Shown: positions 45,675 to 54,211 of the stretch, one piece after another | Layout of the letters: each line of letters opens with the position of its first letter | Numbering within the stretch: the first letter of the stretch is position 1 | From: Sipunculus nudus | Lineage: Eukaryota; Annelida; Sipuncula; Golfingiida; Sipunculidae | Assembly: GCA_026874595.1 (NCBI GenBank) | Contig: CM049314.1 | Span: 75,472,300 to 75,536,299, forward strand | Reading direction: 5' to 3' | Length of the DNA stretch: 64,000 bases | Position numbers and translations under genes: made by a program | The notes under the pieces: model-generated | What the model was told of the DNA's origin: nothing | Databases searched by the model: none | Seen by the model: the letters and a program-made list of their open reading frames with translations, nothing else

Positions 45675-46748
45675 ATGAATTCAGAAAGAAAGGGGTACAA
45701 CCTGAGACCTCAGACTAAATTTGTGGATACTGAAGTTAGCACTGAAATGGAGTCGCCCACTGAAGCTGGAGTTACAGATGTTCCTGCACCAGCACCAGCT
45801 GAATCAAAGCAAATGAGACAACAATTGGTCGGTGATCTTTCCACTGATGAGATTGTCATTGGTAAAGGAGCCATTAGCCAGCCCAGGGGTCACAAAGAGA
45901 AGGGAGCCCGGCCTGGGCTGGTAGACAGAAAAGCAGCCGGAGATATGATACATATACCTATGGATCCTAGTTTCATGGGGGATCAAGTAGACCGATCGGA
46001 TGCGATAACTGCTGTTCGTCATGAATGTTCCAGATCTGATGTGTTTGTTGATGGTCAGCCAAATGCAGGGGTTGAAATGTTTCCACCCGCTTTTACTCCT
46101 GTACCCCAGATGAGTGTTCAGTCGTTGCCGGCATTTTTAGAACCAAAACCGAGATTACCTACATTTAATGGGAAACAGGACTGGCAGTCCTTTTGGATCC
46201 AATTTGAATTTTTGGCCAAGCAGTTCGGGTGGAATGACCAGAAGCAACTCGGTTATCTGATGTCCAGTCTTCAGGATGGAGCTCTGGCCTTTGTGTCAAG
46301 ACTTCCTTCCTTGACTCGTTCGAGATTACCAGACTTGGTATCCGCTTTACAGAGGAGATATGGGGACCATGTATTACCTGAGACACACAGAGCTACATTG
46401 GCTTTGATTAAAAAGGAGCCCCGGGAAAATCTGCAAGAATTTGCTGCCAGGGTGGGTGAACTTATGGCCAGAGCCTACCCTGGTTTGGAGGGCAGCCAAC
46501 TGTACACGAGTATGCTTATCGAGCATATTGTTAAAGGGTTGCCGGACCCGAACCTGGTCTATGACGTCATGAGTAAGAAGCCAACCAGTGTGGAGGAAGT
46601 CCTAGACCTTATTGAATGGCATGAGTGCTGCAGGTCGTTAAAAAAGAGGCCAGTCAACACCAGAAAGGTGGAATGTTCCACTGAACAGGATCAGCCTAAG
46701 TCATCGTTGAGTACTCAACCTAACTTTGTTACAGAGGCCCGTCTTTAG
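45675..46748 (+). CDS. gag: Gypsy-2 Gag, capsid part (ends at an in-frame TAG)
   Basis: A 357-codon frame begins ATGAATTCAG at 45675, 130 bp after the primer site. The N-terminus has the KGYNLRPQTKF motif. The capsid-like region lies at about residues 155-310 (FNGKQDWQSFWIQFEFLAKQ, LGYLMSSLQDGALAFVSRL, LQEFAARVGELMARAYPG, VKGLPDPNL), typical of gypsy Gag. It ends at TAG 46746-46748, yet the same frame continues (next entry), so the stop is either an inactivating mutation or a readthrough stop. Confidence 0.88.
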   Translation: MNSERKGYNLRPQTKFVDTEVSTEMESPTEAGVTDVPAPAPAESKQMRQQLVGDLSTDEIVIGKGAISQPRGHKEKGARPGLVDRKAAGDMIHIPMDPSFMGDQVDRSDAITAVRHECSRSDVFVDGQPNAGVEMFPPAFTPVPQMSVQSLPAFLEPKPRLPTFNGKQDWQSFWIQFEFLAKQFGWNDQKQLGYLMSSLQDGALAFVSRLPSLTRSRLPDLVSALQRRYGDHVLPETHRATLALIKKEPRENLQEFAARVGELMARAYPGLEGSQLYTSMLIEHIVKGLPDPNLVYDVMSKKPTSVEEVLDLIEWHECCRSLKKRPVNTRKVECSTEQDQPKSSLSTQPNFVTEARL

Positions 46749-47285
46749 ACTTTATGTAAAGAATTGACAGACAGCATTTTTCAGCAACTGCAGAAAGCAT
46801 TCTCCCTTTCTTTTACAGGGGAGAAACCTGCTCCCAGGGAGGATTACCCAGGGAATGGGAACTCTGGAGGTGGCAAATCATGGGGACAAGCCCCAGGACG
46901 CGAGCCCCTGTTCAAGAATAGTAACCAGTATAATTACCAGAAATCCGGTACTCAAGAGTGGGGCCGGCAAACAGAGATTAGGCCGCAAAGAGGCCACAGT
47001 GTAAATTGTAGATCTCAAGGAGATCGAAACGGGAATTACCGACCCATGGGAGGTCGAGGATTTTCTAGGACTCAGGGAGTTCAGTCAGGGGATTTCAGAC
47101 CTCGGGGAGGTCAAACACAAAGTCTTAGAGGACACACTCAGGATAGGAGTGGGGGCCAAATTAAGACTTTTCAGGGAGAATGTTTTAGGTGCCATGAATA
47201 TGGCCACATGGCCAAGAACTGCACTGCTGTCGAGTGCTGTCAGCCCTCACCTGTAGATGGGAACAGGGGAGAGCGTTTAAACTGA
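46749..47285 (+). CDS. gag: Gypsy-2 Gag, nucleocapsid part
   Basis: Same frame as the capsid ORF. It reads on from the TAG through TLCKELTDSIFQQLQ, then a Gly/Arg/Gln-rich stretch with RG repeats (RNA-binding type), and one zinc knuckle CFRCHEYGHMAKNC (C-x2-C-x4-H-x4-C) near 47190. It stops at TGA 47283-47285, immediately after the TTTAAAC slip site, and overlaps pol. No ATG of its own fits well, so it depends on passing the TAG. Confidence 0.82.
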   Translation, partial: TLCKELTDSIFQQLQKAFSLSFTGEKPAPREDYPGNGNSGGGKSWGQAPGREPLFKNSNQYNYQKSGTQEWGRQTEIRPQRGHSVNCRSQGDRNGNYRPMGGRGFSRTQGVQSGDFRPRGGQTQSLRGHTQDRSGGQIKTFQGECFRCHEYGHMAKNCTAVECCQPSPVDGNRGERLN

Positions 47286-50200
47286 GCAGGGCTGGACCCA
47301 TGGGCCCGGGTTCAGCCGAGTTTCAGCTCCAACACAAAAAATCTGAGGATCCAATAAACATTGTTGAAGGAGATGTGTCCTTTCTTCCTGGCCCACCTGT
47401 ATATCCGGATCTGGATGGACCATCGGAGGCAATTACCATCTCTAAAATGTCTGATGAACAGGATCAAAATATCACAGAAGTTCCACCACACCACGATAAT
47501 GAATCTGAAGATAAACAACAGGCACATATTTATCAGATGAATGCAGTAGCAGCCAAGATTGACATCAAAGCATATAATCATGAACTGATAGCAGTCATTG
47601 ACACTGGAGCAGAGGTGTCCATAATAAATGAAGATATCTTTAACCAGCTACCTGAGAGATTTGAAATTAAACTAATGCCATCTGAAAGGGAATTAGTTGT
47701 TGCAGAAAAGAACCAGTTAATGCAAACACAAGGTATTGCAGTGCTCCCGATTACCATTGGTAAAGCACATTTTGAATGGCCAGTATATATAGCTCATATA
47801 TCAGATGACTTTTTGCTGGGCTGTGATGTATTAGATGCCATGGATATGACTTTCAACACCAAACAAGGTTTACTTGTTAAGGGAGATTGGGTTCCCTGCA
47901 CAGTATCCCGACAGTCAGATTTTATTGCTCAAGTGGTCCTGGCCAAAACTGTGAGGTTGCCACCCAATACAGAGGTAATTATACCTGGTAAAGTTACCTG
48001 TCCTATACCTAATGCTGTGGAGCCAGCTCTTCTGGAACCATACCCAGCAAGTAACACTGATGTACTGGTGGCAAGGGTCCTGGTTCAAGTGAACGATCAA
48101 ACCATTCCAGTGCGAATTGCTAATGTGTCAGCTAAGGATTTGCAGTTTGGAAAAGGTTATAAGCTGGGGGAACTTCAGCAGATTGATGGTGTTGTTGATC
48201 CTGAGAGTACAACAGATGTAAAGAATACTTCGTCTTGCTGTCGTAGTTCTCTATTATGTCCAACAGGGGATGCATTTCATGTCAGGAAAGTCACTGGCAG
48301 TGCCAAAAAGATTAAAGAGCAACTTCCTGAGCACCTGCAGGATTTATATGTGAGAAGTTTAGGAAATATAAACAGTCCAGAACAAAAAGAAGCTTTAGCT
48401 AAGATTTTATTGGACCACCAGGATGCTTTCGCCAGGAATAATTTGGATTTAGGGTCATGTTCTGTGCTTAAACATAAAATAAATGTTAATGGAGCAGCTC
48501 CTATTCGGCAACCACTGCGGCGAACTCCCAAAGCTTTCGAAGCTGAAGAGGAAACATACCTGAAAGAGCAGTTGGAAGCGGGGGTGATCACTCCGTCCAC
48601 CTCTGCATGGGCAAGTCCTGTTGTTTTAGTGAGAAAGAAGGATCAAACAGTGAGATGGTGTTGCGATTTTCGGAAATTAAATGAGATTACAGTAAAGGAT
48701 GCATATCCATTACCCCGTATTGACATGTGCCTCGACTGTTTAGCATCAGCTAAATATTTCTCAACAATGGACTTACAGAAAGGGTACTGGCAGTTAGAAG
48801 TAGAACCAGAAGACCGGCCGAAAACCGCTTTCATCACCAAATATGGTCTGTTTGAGTATGTTAAGCTTCCCATGGGTCTCTGCAACTCGCCGAGCACATT
48901 CCAAAGATGTATGGAATTAATTTTCCGTGGCCTACAATGGAAAACTCTGCTAATTTATATAGATGACCTAATTATATTTAACGCAGATCTAGAAGAACAC
49001 CTGAAGACACTTGGTGAAGTATTACAAATGCTTCAGTCAGTAGGACTTAAACTGAAACCAGCTAAATGTCATTTCCTTAGGAAACAAGTGCTATTTTTAG
49101 GGCACTTAGTAGGAGCTGATGGGATTCTTCCAAATCCTGAACTCACCTCAGCCGTGAAGAACTGGACCGAACCTAAGACGAAACGTCAGGTGCAACAGTT
49201 TCTTGGTCTCTGTAATTATTACAGAAGATTTATCTATCACTTCAGTGAAGTGGCAGCGCCACTTACCAAGCTGACAGAAAAATCAGCAGAGTTTGAATGG
49301 ACATCCGAGTGTCAAACCGCCTTCGATGAGTTAAGAGAACAATTATGCCATGCACCGATACTGGCTTACCCACAATCAGACGTCCAATTTATTTTGGATA
49401 CAGATGCTTCTGAAACAGGAATTGGTGGAGTACTCAGCCAAATTCAAGATGGGGAAGAGAGGGTTATCAGTTTTGCCTCCAAAAAACTCAGCAAGGCTCA
49501 ACGGCATTATTGTGTCACCAGAAGAGAATTATTGGCAGCTGTTGTTTTTATTCAAGAGTTCAGACATTACCTGTTAGGTAAAGAATTCATACTGAGGACT
49601 GACCACAATTCCCTTAGGTGGATTTTTAATTTTAAAGCCCCACAAGGACAACTGTCCAGATGGTTGGAGGTTCTGTCTCAGTATGAATTTAAAATTCTGC
49701 ACCGAGAAGGGGTCAAGCATAATAATGCTGATGCATTATCTAGAAAGTACTGTGAACAAACTACCTGTGACTGCTATCAAGATGGCATTCCTGTAAATCA
49801 GCTACCTTGTGGTGGATGCCAATACTGCAGGAAAATGGAGGAGCAATGGAAATCCTTTAATAATGAGATTGATGACATCATACCTCTTAATCAAAATAGG
49901 CAGGTACTGCATTGTGACAAAGTGACAACCCGGAAAGTTGTTGAAAAGGCTACAGATGATCAGAACAATGAACCTAGCAGTGCCAGAACCCCTTCAGTTA
50001 ACTGGGCAGAGAAGTATTCATCAACTGAGTTGAACAAACTGCAAAGAGCTGACGCTGATCTTGCCATTGTCCATGATTGGTTGGATAATGGTCACCATCC
50101 AACACGAAATGAGGTCGCCGGGTACAGCCCTGACATTCGATATTATTGGGTGGAATTGGACCGGTTGAGACGGTTAGGGGGTGTACTGTACCTAGAATGG

Positions 50201-51355
50201 GTGGAACCAAAAACACAAAACATATGCAATCAGTTACTGATACCAAAAGCACTGAGGTCTGAAGTGATAGCAAACTGTCATGATTCCAAATTGTCCGGTC
50301 ATCTTGGAGTGGAGAAGACTGTGAATAAAATAAAACAAAGAGCATACTGGCGAACAGTTCGAGCAGATGTGACAAGGTATATCCTAAATTGTCAAACCTG
50401 TATAATCAACAAACAGCCTAGGAGAAAGAATAGAGCCCAACTGGTGGATTACAGGGTGGGACACCCCATGGACCGTGTTGGTATCGATATTCTGGGACCC
50501 CTCCCCATGACCTATCAAGAAAACAGTTATATTATGGTTGTAGCTGATTATTTCACCCGGTGGGTGGAAGCTTATGCCCTTCCAGACCAAACCGCTGAAA
50601 CTACAGCTAGTACTCTTCTTTATCAATTTCTTTCCAGATTTGGAATGCCCCTGGAGATTCATACTGATCAGGGAAGAAATTTTGAGAGTGATTTGTTTCA
50701 GGAACTTTGCCGCCTACTAGAAATCACCAAGACCCGCACTACAGCTTACCATCCATCATCAAATGGGCTAGTTGAACGGTTTAATAAGACACTTGCAACA
50801 ATGATCAGATGCTACGTAATGGAAGATAAGAAGGAATGGGATATCTATTTGCCCCTGCTGACCGCAGCGTACCGAAGTACTGTACACCCCGCTACTGGGT
50901 ATACACCTAATTACCTAATGTTAGGCAGAGAAGTGACCTTACCTGTTGATATAATATTTCCATCACCAAGGTTTTGGGGCGAGACAGCAAATGAATATGT
51001 GAGCCAGCTAAAGGAGAAACTCACTGATAGTTACCAGCGGGCAAGAAAATTCCTGAAACAAGCAGCTCAAAGTCAAAAGAAAAATTATGATACCAGAATA
51101 GTTGAACATCAATATAGACCAGGTGACCTGGTTTATAAACATAACCCCAGAAGGAAGAAGCTTGATGTACACTGGGTCGGACCATATGTTGTCTTGAAGT
51201 CTTTAGGCTGTACCCTATACCAGATTACAAACAAAAAGGCAGCACAAGTAGTACACCATGATCACATCAAAAAGTACAATGGTCTGTTTGTCCCTGCGTG
51301 GGCTCGCAAGATTATCTCAAAGATTCAACAAGACACGGTAAACTTACAATCTTAA
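47234..51355 (+). CDS. pol: Gypsy-2 Pol: protease, RT, RNase H, integrase
   Basis: A 1373-codon frame, -1 relative to gag; the natural entry is the frameshift at 47282, not the ATG at 47234. Protease: VIDTGAEVSII near residue 122. RT: VRWCCDFRKLNEIT, MDLQKGYWQLEVEPEDR, LPMGLCNSPSTFQ and the catalytic LIYIDDLIIF near 574. RNase H: DTDASETGIGGVL near 721, RRELLAAV, RTDHNSL. Integrase: H-x-H..C-x2-C zinc module near 1015-1050, then catalytic Asp in VGIDILGP, Asp in HTDQGRNF and Glu in NGLVERF (exact D-35-E). A WVGPYVVL segment near 1315 is a GPY/F motif. It has no internal stops and looks functional. Confidence 0.95.
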   Translation: MLSALTCRWEQGRAFKLSRAGPMGPGSAEFQLQHKKSEDPINIVEGDVSFLPGPPVYPDLDGPSEAITISKMSDEQDQNITEVPPHHDNESEDKQQAHIYQMNAVAAKIDIKAYNHELIAVIDTGAEVSIINEDIFNQLPERFEIKLMPSERELVVAEKNQLMQTQGIAVLPITIGKAHFEWPVYIAHISDDFLLGCDVLDAMDMTFNTKQGLLVKGDWVPCTVSRQSDFIAQVVLAKTVRLPPNTEVIIPGKVTCPIPNAVEPALLEPYPASNTDVLVARVLVQVNDQTIPVRIANVSAKDLQFGKGYKLGELQQIDGVVDPESTTDVKNTSSCCRSSLLCPTGDAFHVRKVTGSAKKIKEQLPEHLQDLYVRSLGNINSPEQKEALAKILLDHQDAFARNNLDLGSCSVLKHKINVNGAAPIRQPLRRTPKAFEAEEETYLKEQLEAGVITPSTSAWASPVVLVRKKDQTVRWCCDFRKLNEITVKDAYPLPRIDMCLDCLASAKYFSTMDLQKGYWQLEVEPEDRPKTAFITKYGLFEYVKLPMGLCNSPSTFQRCMELIFRGLQWKTLLIYIDDLIIFNADLEEHLKTLGEVLQMLQSVGLKLKPAKCHFLRKQVLFLGHLVGADGILPNPELTSAVKNWTEPKTKRQVQQFLGLCNYYRRFIYHFSEVAAPLTKLTEKSAEFEWTSECQTAFDELREQLCHAPILAYPQSDVQFILDTDASETGIGGVLSQIQDGEERVISFASKKLSKAQRHYCVTRRELLAAVVFIQEFRHYLLGKEFILRTDHNSLRWIFNFKAPQGQLSRWLEVLSQYEFKILHREGVKHNNADALSRKYCEQTTCDCYQDGIPVNQLPCGGCQYCRKMEEQWKSFNNEIDDIIPLNQNRQVLHCDKVTTRKVVEKATDDQNNEPSSARTPSVNWAEKYSSTELNKLQRADADLAIVHDWLDNGHHPTRNEVAGYSPDIRYYWVELDRLRRLGGVLYLEWVEPKTQNICNQLLIPKALRSEVIANCHDSKLSGHLGVEKTVNKIKQRAYWRTVRADVTRYILNCQTCIINKQPRRKNRAQLVDYRVGHPMDRVGIDILGPLPMTYQENSYIMVVADYFTRWVEAYALPDQTAETTASTLLYQFLSRFGMPLEIHTDQGRNFESDLFQELCRLLEITKTRTTAYHPSSNGLVERFNKTLATMIRCYVMEDKKEWDIYLPLLTAAYRSTVHPATGYTPNYLMLGREVTLPVDIIFPSPRFWGETANEYVSQLKEKLTDSYQRARKFLKQAAQSQKKNYDTRIVEHQYRPGDLVYKHNPRRKKLDVHWVGPYVVLKSLGCTLYQITNKKAAQVVHHDHIKKYNGLFVPAWARKIISKIQQDTVNLQS
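47276..47317 (+). promoter_or_regulatory. Programmed -1 ribosomal frameshift signal (gag-pol)
   Basis: The heptamer TTTAAAC (47276-47282) is in register with the gag frame (T TTA AAC), directly before the gag TGA. After a 7-nt spacer, GGCTGGACCC (47290-47299) pairs with GGGTTCAGCC (47308-47317) across an 8-nt loop, a 10-bp stem with one G-T pair. A slip of -1 enters the pol frame at LSRAG. All parts match known X-XXY-YYZ frameshift signals. Confidence 0.85.
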
Positions 51356-51600
51356 CTTTTATGGCCACAGATATATCTACATGTGCCTGATCCAAAAGTA
51401 ACAAGTGAAAACATAGAGAAAATAAAAATAAAATAGAAAATAATGGGCAGATTACACTCTTATATCGCACACCGTTTGGTGATGTTGGATGGGGGGAGAG
51501 TGCTCACCAATGACAGACTGTCTGAGGAAATAGGGATAATTTTGTTATTGCCGCTGTGGAACCTTTGAACTCAAAACTTCCTCCCTTATAAATTTTGTAG
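51356..51600 (+). other. Spacer before ORF3, ending in a probable 3' splice site
   Basis: No ORF. It ends TTCCTCCCTTATAAATTTTGTAG at 51578-51600, a pyrimidine-rich tract with AG, directly upstream of the zinc-finger coding frame. The ORF3 frame meets its last upstream stop at 51587-51589. Confidence 0.55.
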
Positions 51601-52927
51601 GAATCGAACAGCAGATCGCCACACCCAGTTTACCTGTAGCAGATGTCCGTTTCTGGGACGGAAAACCCGGGTAGTATGGCACTTCCTAAAGACACATGTC
51701 AGTATTTCTGAGGTACCCTTCCATTGTGCATTATGTGGGTACAAGGGGCCGACTCAGACAAATGTTGCCGAGCATGTGCAGCATACCCATCCTGATGCCC
51801 CTAATTCATGTGTGGTAGTAAACCCACATCCGTATCAAGTTACGGTGGCTGGACATCCTGGGGAACAGGCTGACATCAAAATCACAGCTGGTGGAGCATT
51901 TCATTCATCAGGTGAATGCCCCCCTGGAAGTGCCACCCCAAAATCAACGACCACCAGTCATATCCCCACGACTACAACCCACTGTCAGGTGACTAAAGAT
52001 CAGCCGCTCATCAAAGAGTGCCTAGCTACAATAGGGTCACTGGCGGCCAATAAAAATGACCCCGCATTGCGTGAGACAATGAATAGTGTAAAAACACAAA
52101 TTGTCACCGCCAATCTGAACATTGGGCATGTGAGAGCTAAAACCTCAGCCACGCATGCAATTGTAGAACAAACTCAAAAGTTCCTAGAGGGAATGGATTT
52201 ACCCACAGAAAAGTCCATGATGAGTGCGGTATCGCGGATGGAGTACGCCGCAAGAAAGATCCAGGTCGCTACCGACAACCTGAACACAAATGTGATGGCG
52301 TTAAAAGAAGGGATCTTTCCTTTAATCCAGTCCCTGGTGGATACACAGAAGGAATTATCTATTCAAATGGCTCTCCAAGCTCAAAGTTTTAACCTACTGG
52401 TTGAAAACCTACAGAGGGAACGGGTCGCACCTCGACTACCGAGTGAGAATGACCCAGTATTGGCTAAAGAGCAGCCACTTTGCCCATGTCCATCCCCGGT
52501 GCTAAGCCTTGGGTATAGCACTCGCGAGTTTGAGGACATGTGGAATTTGCTGGAAGATGTAAAAGAAGAGGAAAACCACCAGACTCTGGGCCAGACAGAT
52601 GTCAACGTTGATGAGAGCCAGAAATCAACCAAAGCAGAGTCCTCATCAAAGTGTGACCATGAACCCATAGATAACGTAACCCATAAAAGAAGCTGGACAA
52701 AAGACCGAGTAGATGTCAACGTTGATGAGAGCCAGAAATCAACCAAGGCAGAGTCCTCATCAAAATGTGACCATGAACCAATAGATAACGTAACCCACAA
52801 AAGAAGCTGGACAGAAGACAGAGCAGCTGTTCGTCTCAAACCATCAACACAATTCTACAACAACAGAAGTGTCAAGAGATTCCACTACTGGCGAAAAAAC
52901 GGGCAGAGGAGGAACCGTCCATATTAA
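51601..52927 (+). CDS. Gypsy-2 ORF3: C2H2 zinc-finger accessory protein, probably spliced
   Basis: An open frame from the putative acceptor (51600/51601) to TAA 52927, about 442 codons. No ATG precedes the zinc fingers. Finger 1: FTCSRCPFLGRK..WHFLKTH (C-x2-C-x11-H-x4-H). Finger 2: FHCALCGYKG..EHVQHTH (C-x2-C-x12-H-x4-H). Then a Thr-rich linker, about 150 residues of likely helix or coiled coil (QTQKFLEG.., NLNTNVMALKEGI.., LLVENLQRER), two tandem 38-residue repeats, and a basic tail (FHYWRKNGQRRNRPY). There is no signal peptide, membrane segment or furin site, so it is not an envelope protein. Position and likely subgenomic splicing copy env's place. It could bind nucleic acid; function unknown. 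The 5' exon was not identified. Confidence 0.7.
52598..52825 (+). repeat. Two 114-bp tandem repeats in ORF3
   Basis: Units 52598-52711 and 52712-52825 encode 38 residues each, beginning DVNVDESQKSTKAES and ending HKRSWT(K/E)DR. They are nearly identical at DNA level, with a few third-position and K/E differences, indicating recent duplication. They are acidic, Ser-rich and probably disordered. Confidence 0.92.
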
Positions 52928-53098
52928 ACAGACAGAACTGAAATCATAATGGTAATCATAAACAAAGAGTGTATGTTAATAACAGTGATAACTTGCAGAG
53001 ACGTTTGTAAAATAAATGATTAACGTTAATGATAATATCAATGTGTACAGTCAATTTCACATTTCAGGGACGAAATGATGTCTGCTGGGGGGGGGTAG
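52928..53098 (+). other. Gypsy-2 3' untranslated region and polypurine tract
   Basis: No ORF. GCTGGGGGGGGGTAG directly before the 3' LTR at 53099 is the probable polypurine tract, with nine G at 53087-53095. Confidence 0.7.
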
Positions 53099-53193
53099 TG
53101 TTGTGAAAACCTAGGACTAGTAGGAGTAATAATACTAATCTTTCTTATAGTTATAGACTTTGATCATAAATTTTGAAACTATAGAGCTATAAC
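53099..53193 (+). repeat. Gypsy-2 3' LTR, first 95 bp
   Basis: Starts TGTTGTGAAAACC as in the 5' LTR. It is interrupted after GAGCTATAAC by the MULE. Confidence 0.93.
53186..53193 (+). repeat. MULE target-site duplication GCTATAAC (left)
   Basis: Eight bp repeated exactly at 58794-58801. The intact 5' LTR carries a single copy in AGAGCTATAACTACAG. Nine bp would need one mismatch. Confidence 0.92.
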
Positions 53194-53524
53194 CGGTCCC
53201 TCGAAACACCCAAAACACCGTGTTTTGGGTATACTATGACGAAACACCGCGAAACACCTATTATCTCTCAAAGGAGAGGGAAAATATTAATTCCAGAGTA
53301 TTAATTGTCACTTAAGTGGTATACCTGTACAATTTTGGGGGTTAATTCTTTAAAATAAAATCACACGGGAGTGTTTAGTGATACGGTCGGCATGTTCAGT
53401 TCAATGCGGCCATATTCATATTTATGCTACTGCCCCCTGGCGGAGCTGTCATAAACGATTCTGAACGGTGTTTTGGGAGATCAAGTTATGATTTTGGGCT
53501 TCTGATCATTCATCAATGAATATT
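53194..53524 (+). repeat. MULE terminal inverted repeat, left
   Basis: Begins CGGTCCCTCGAAACACCC. It matches the reverse complement of 58464-58793 almost throughout, diverging slightly in the last 50 bp. It holds an internal palindrome CCCAAAACAC-c-GTGTTTTGGG (53209-53229) and spaced GAAACACC repeats that could be transposase binding sites. Confidence 0.92.
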
Positions 53525-54211
53525 AATGTAAATATGTTCATTTGTTATCCTAATGTTAATAAAGTATATGAGAAAAACAGAGGCTAGGTATTTATTAAAA
53601 AATTTATTATTACAATTATGGTAATTAATATATAGCTGTGATTATTATTGGCTTCAGCAGATACATTTTTTGTATTATTTACAACAATATAAAATGCATG
53701 TATAATTTATTCTGTATATGTTTTTTTGCAGGTAAGCAGTAAAAAATAAAAGAATGCTGTTTGAGAAGGATCTTTATTTGAAGAAAAGCATGAACATACA
53801 GTGTGAGAACAAACATATGAACATATTTCTTGCAGTTTATTCCAATTATAAACATCATTTATGTACAACAGACTCCACAAGTCCATAATCAAACAAGTTG
53901 TTGTGCGTGACGGCGACGCCGACTAGGCAGCTCTGCTACTGTAGAACATAATTTCATTTACAATATAGAATGCATGAAAATGTGTCTTTACACATACGAG
54001 TAATGGTACTCATTAAAAACCATGATATACTATTTAAAGTATTTACATTTATTATTTACAAATATATAAAATCCACTAAAAAGAATAAAATGATTTGCTT
54101 GTGAATGTTCTTTATTATGCTAAAAAGATACATGAATGCTATAAAATACAACATGAAAAGGTTTCATGAATACACATGTGAAAATAAATCCAGCACGGTT
54201 TCTCATCCTTT
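53525..54211. other. MULE internal non-coding, downstream of its ORF
   Basis: AT-rich; only short ORFs without similarity. Serves as 3' flank of the minus-strand transposase gene. Confidence 0.6.

Noticed and set aside
52381-52839. 152-codon minus-strand ORF opposite ORF3
   Set aside because: It is the antisense of the tandem-repeat and coiled-coil part of ORF3; length is explained by composition.
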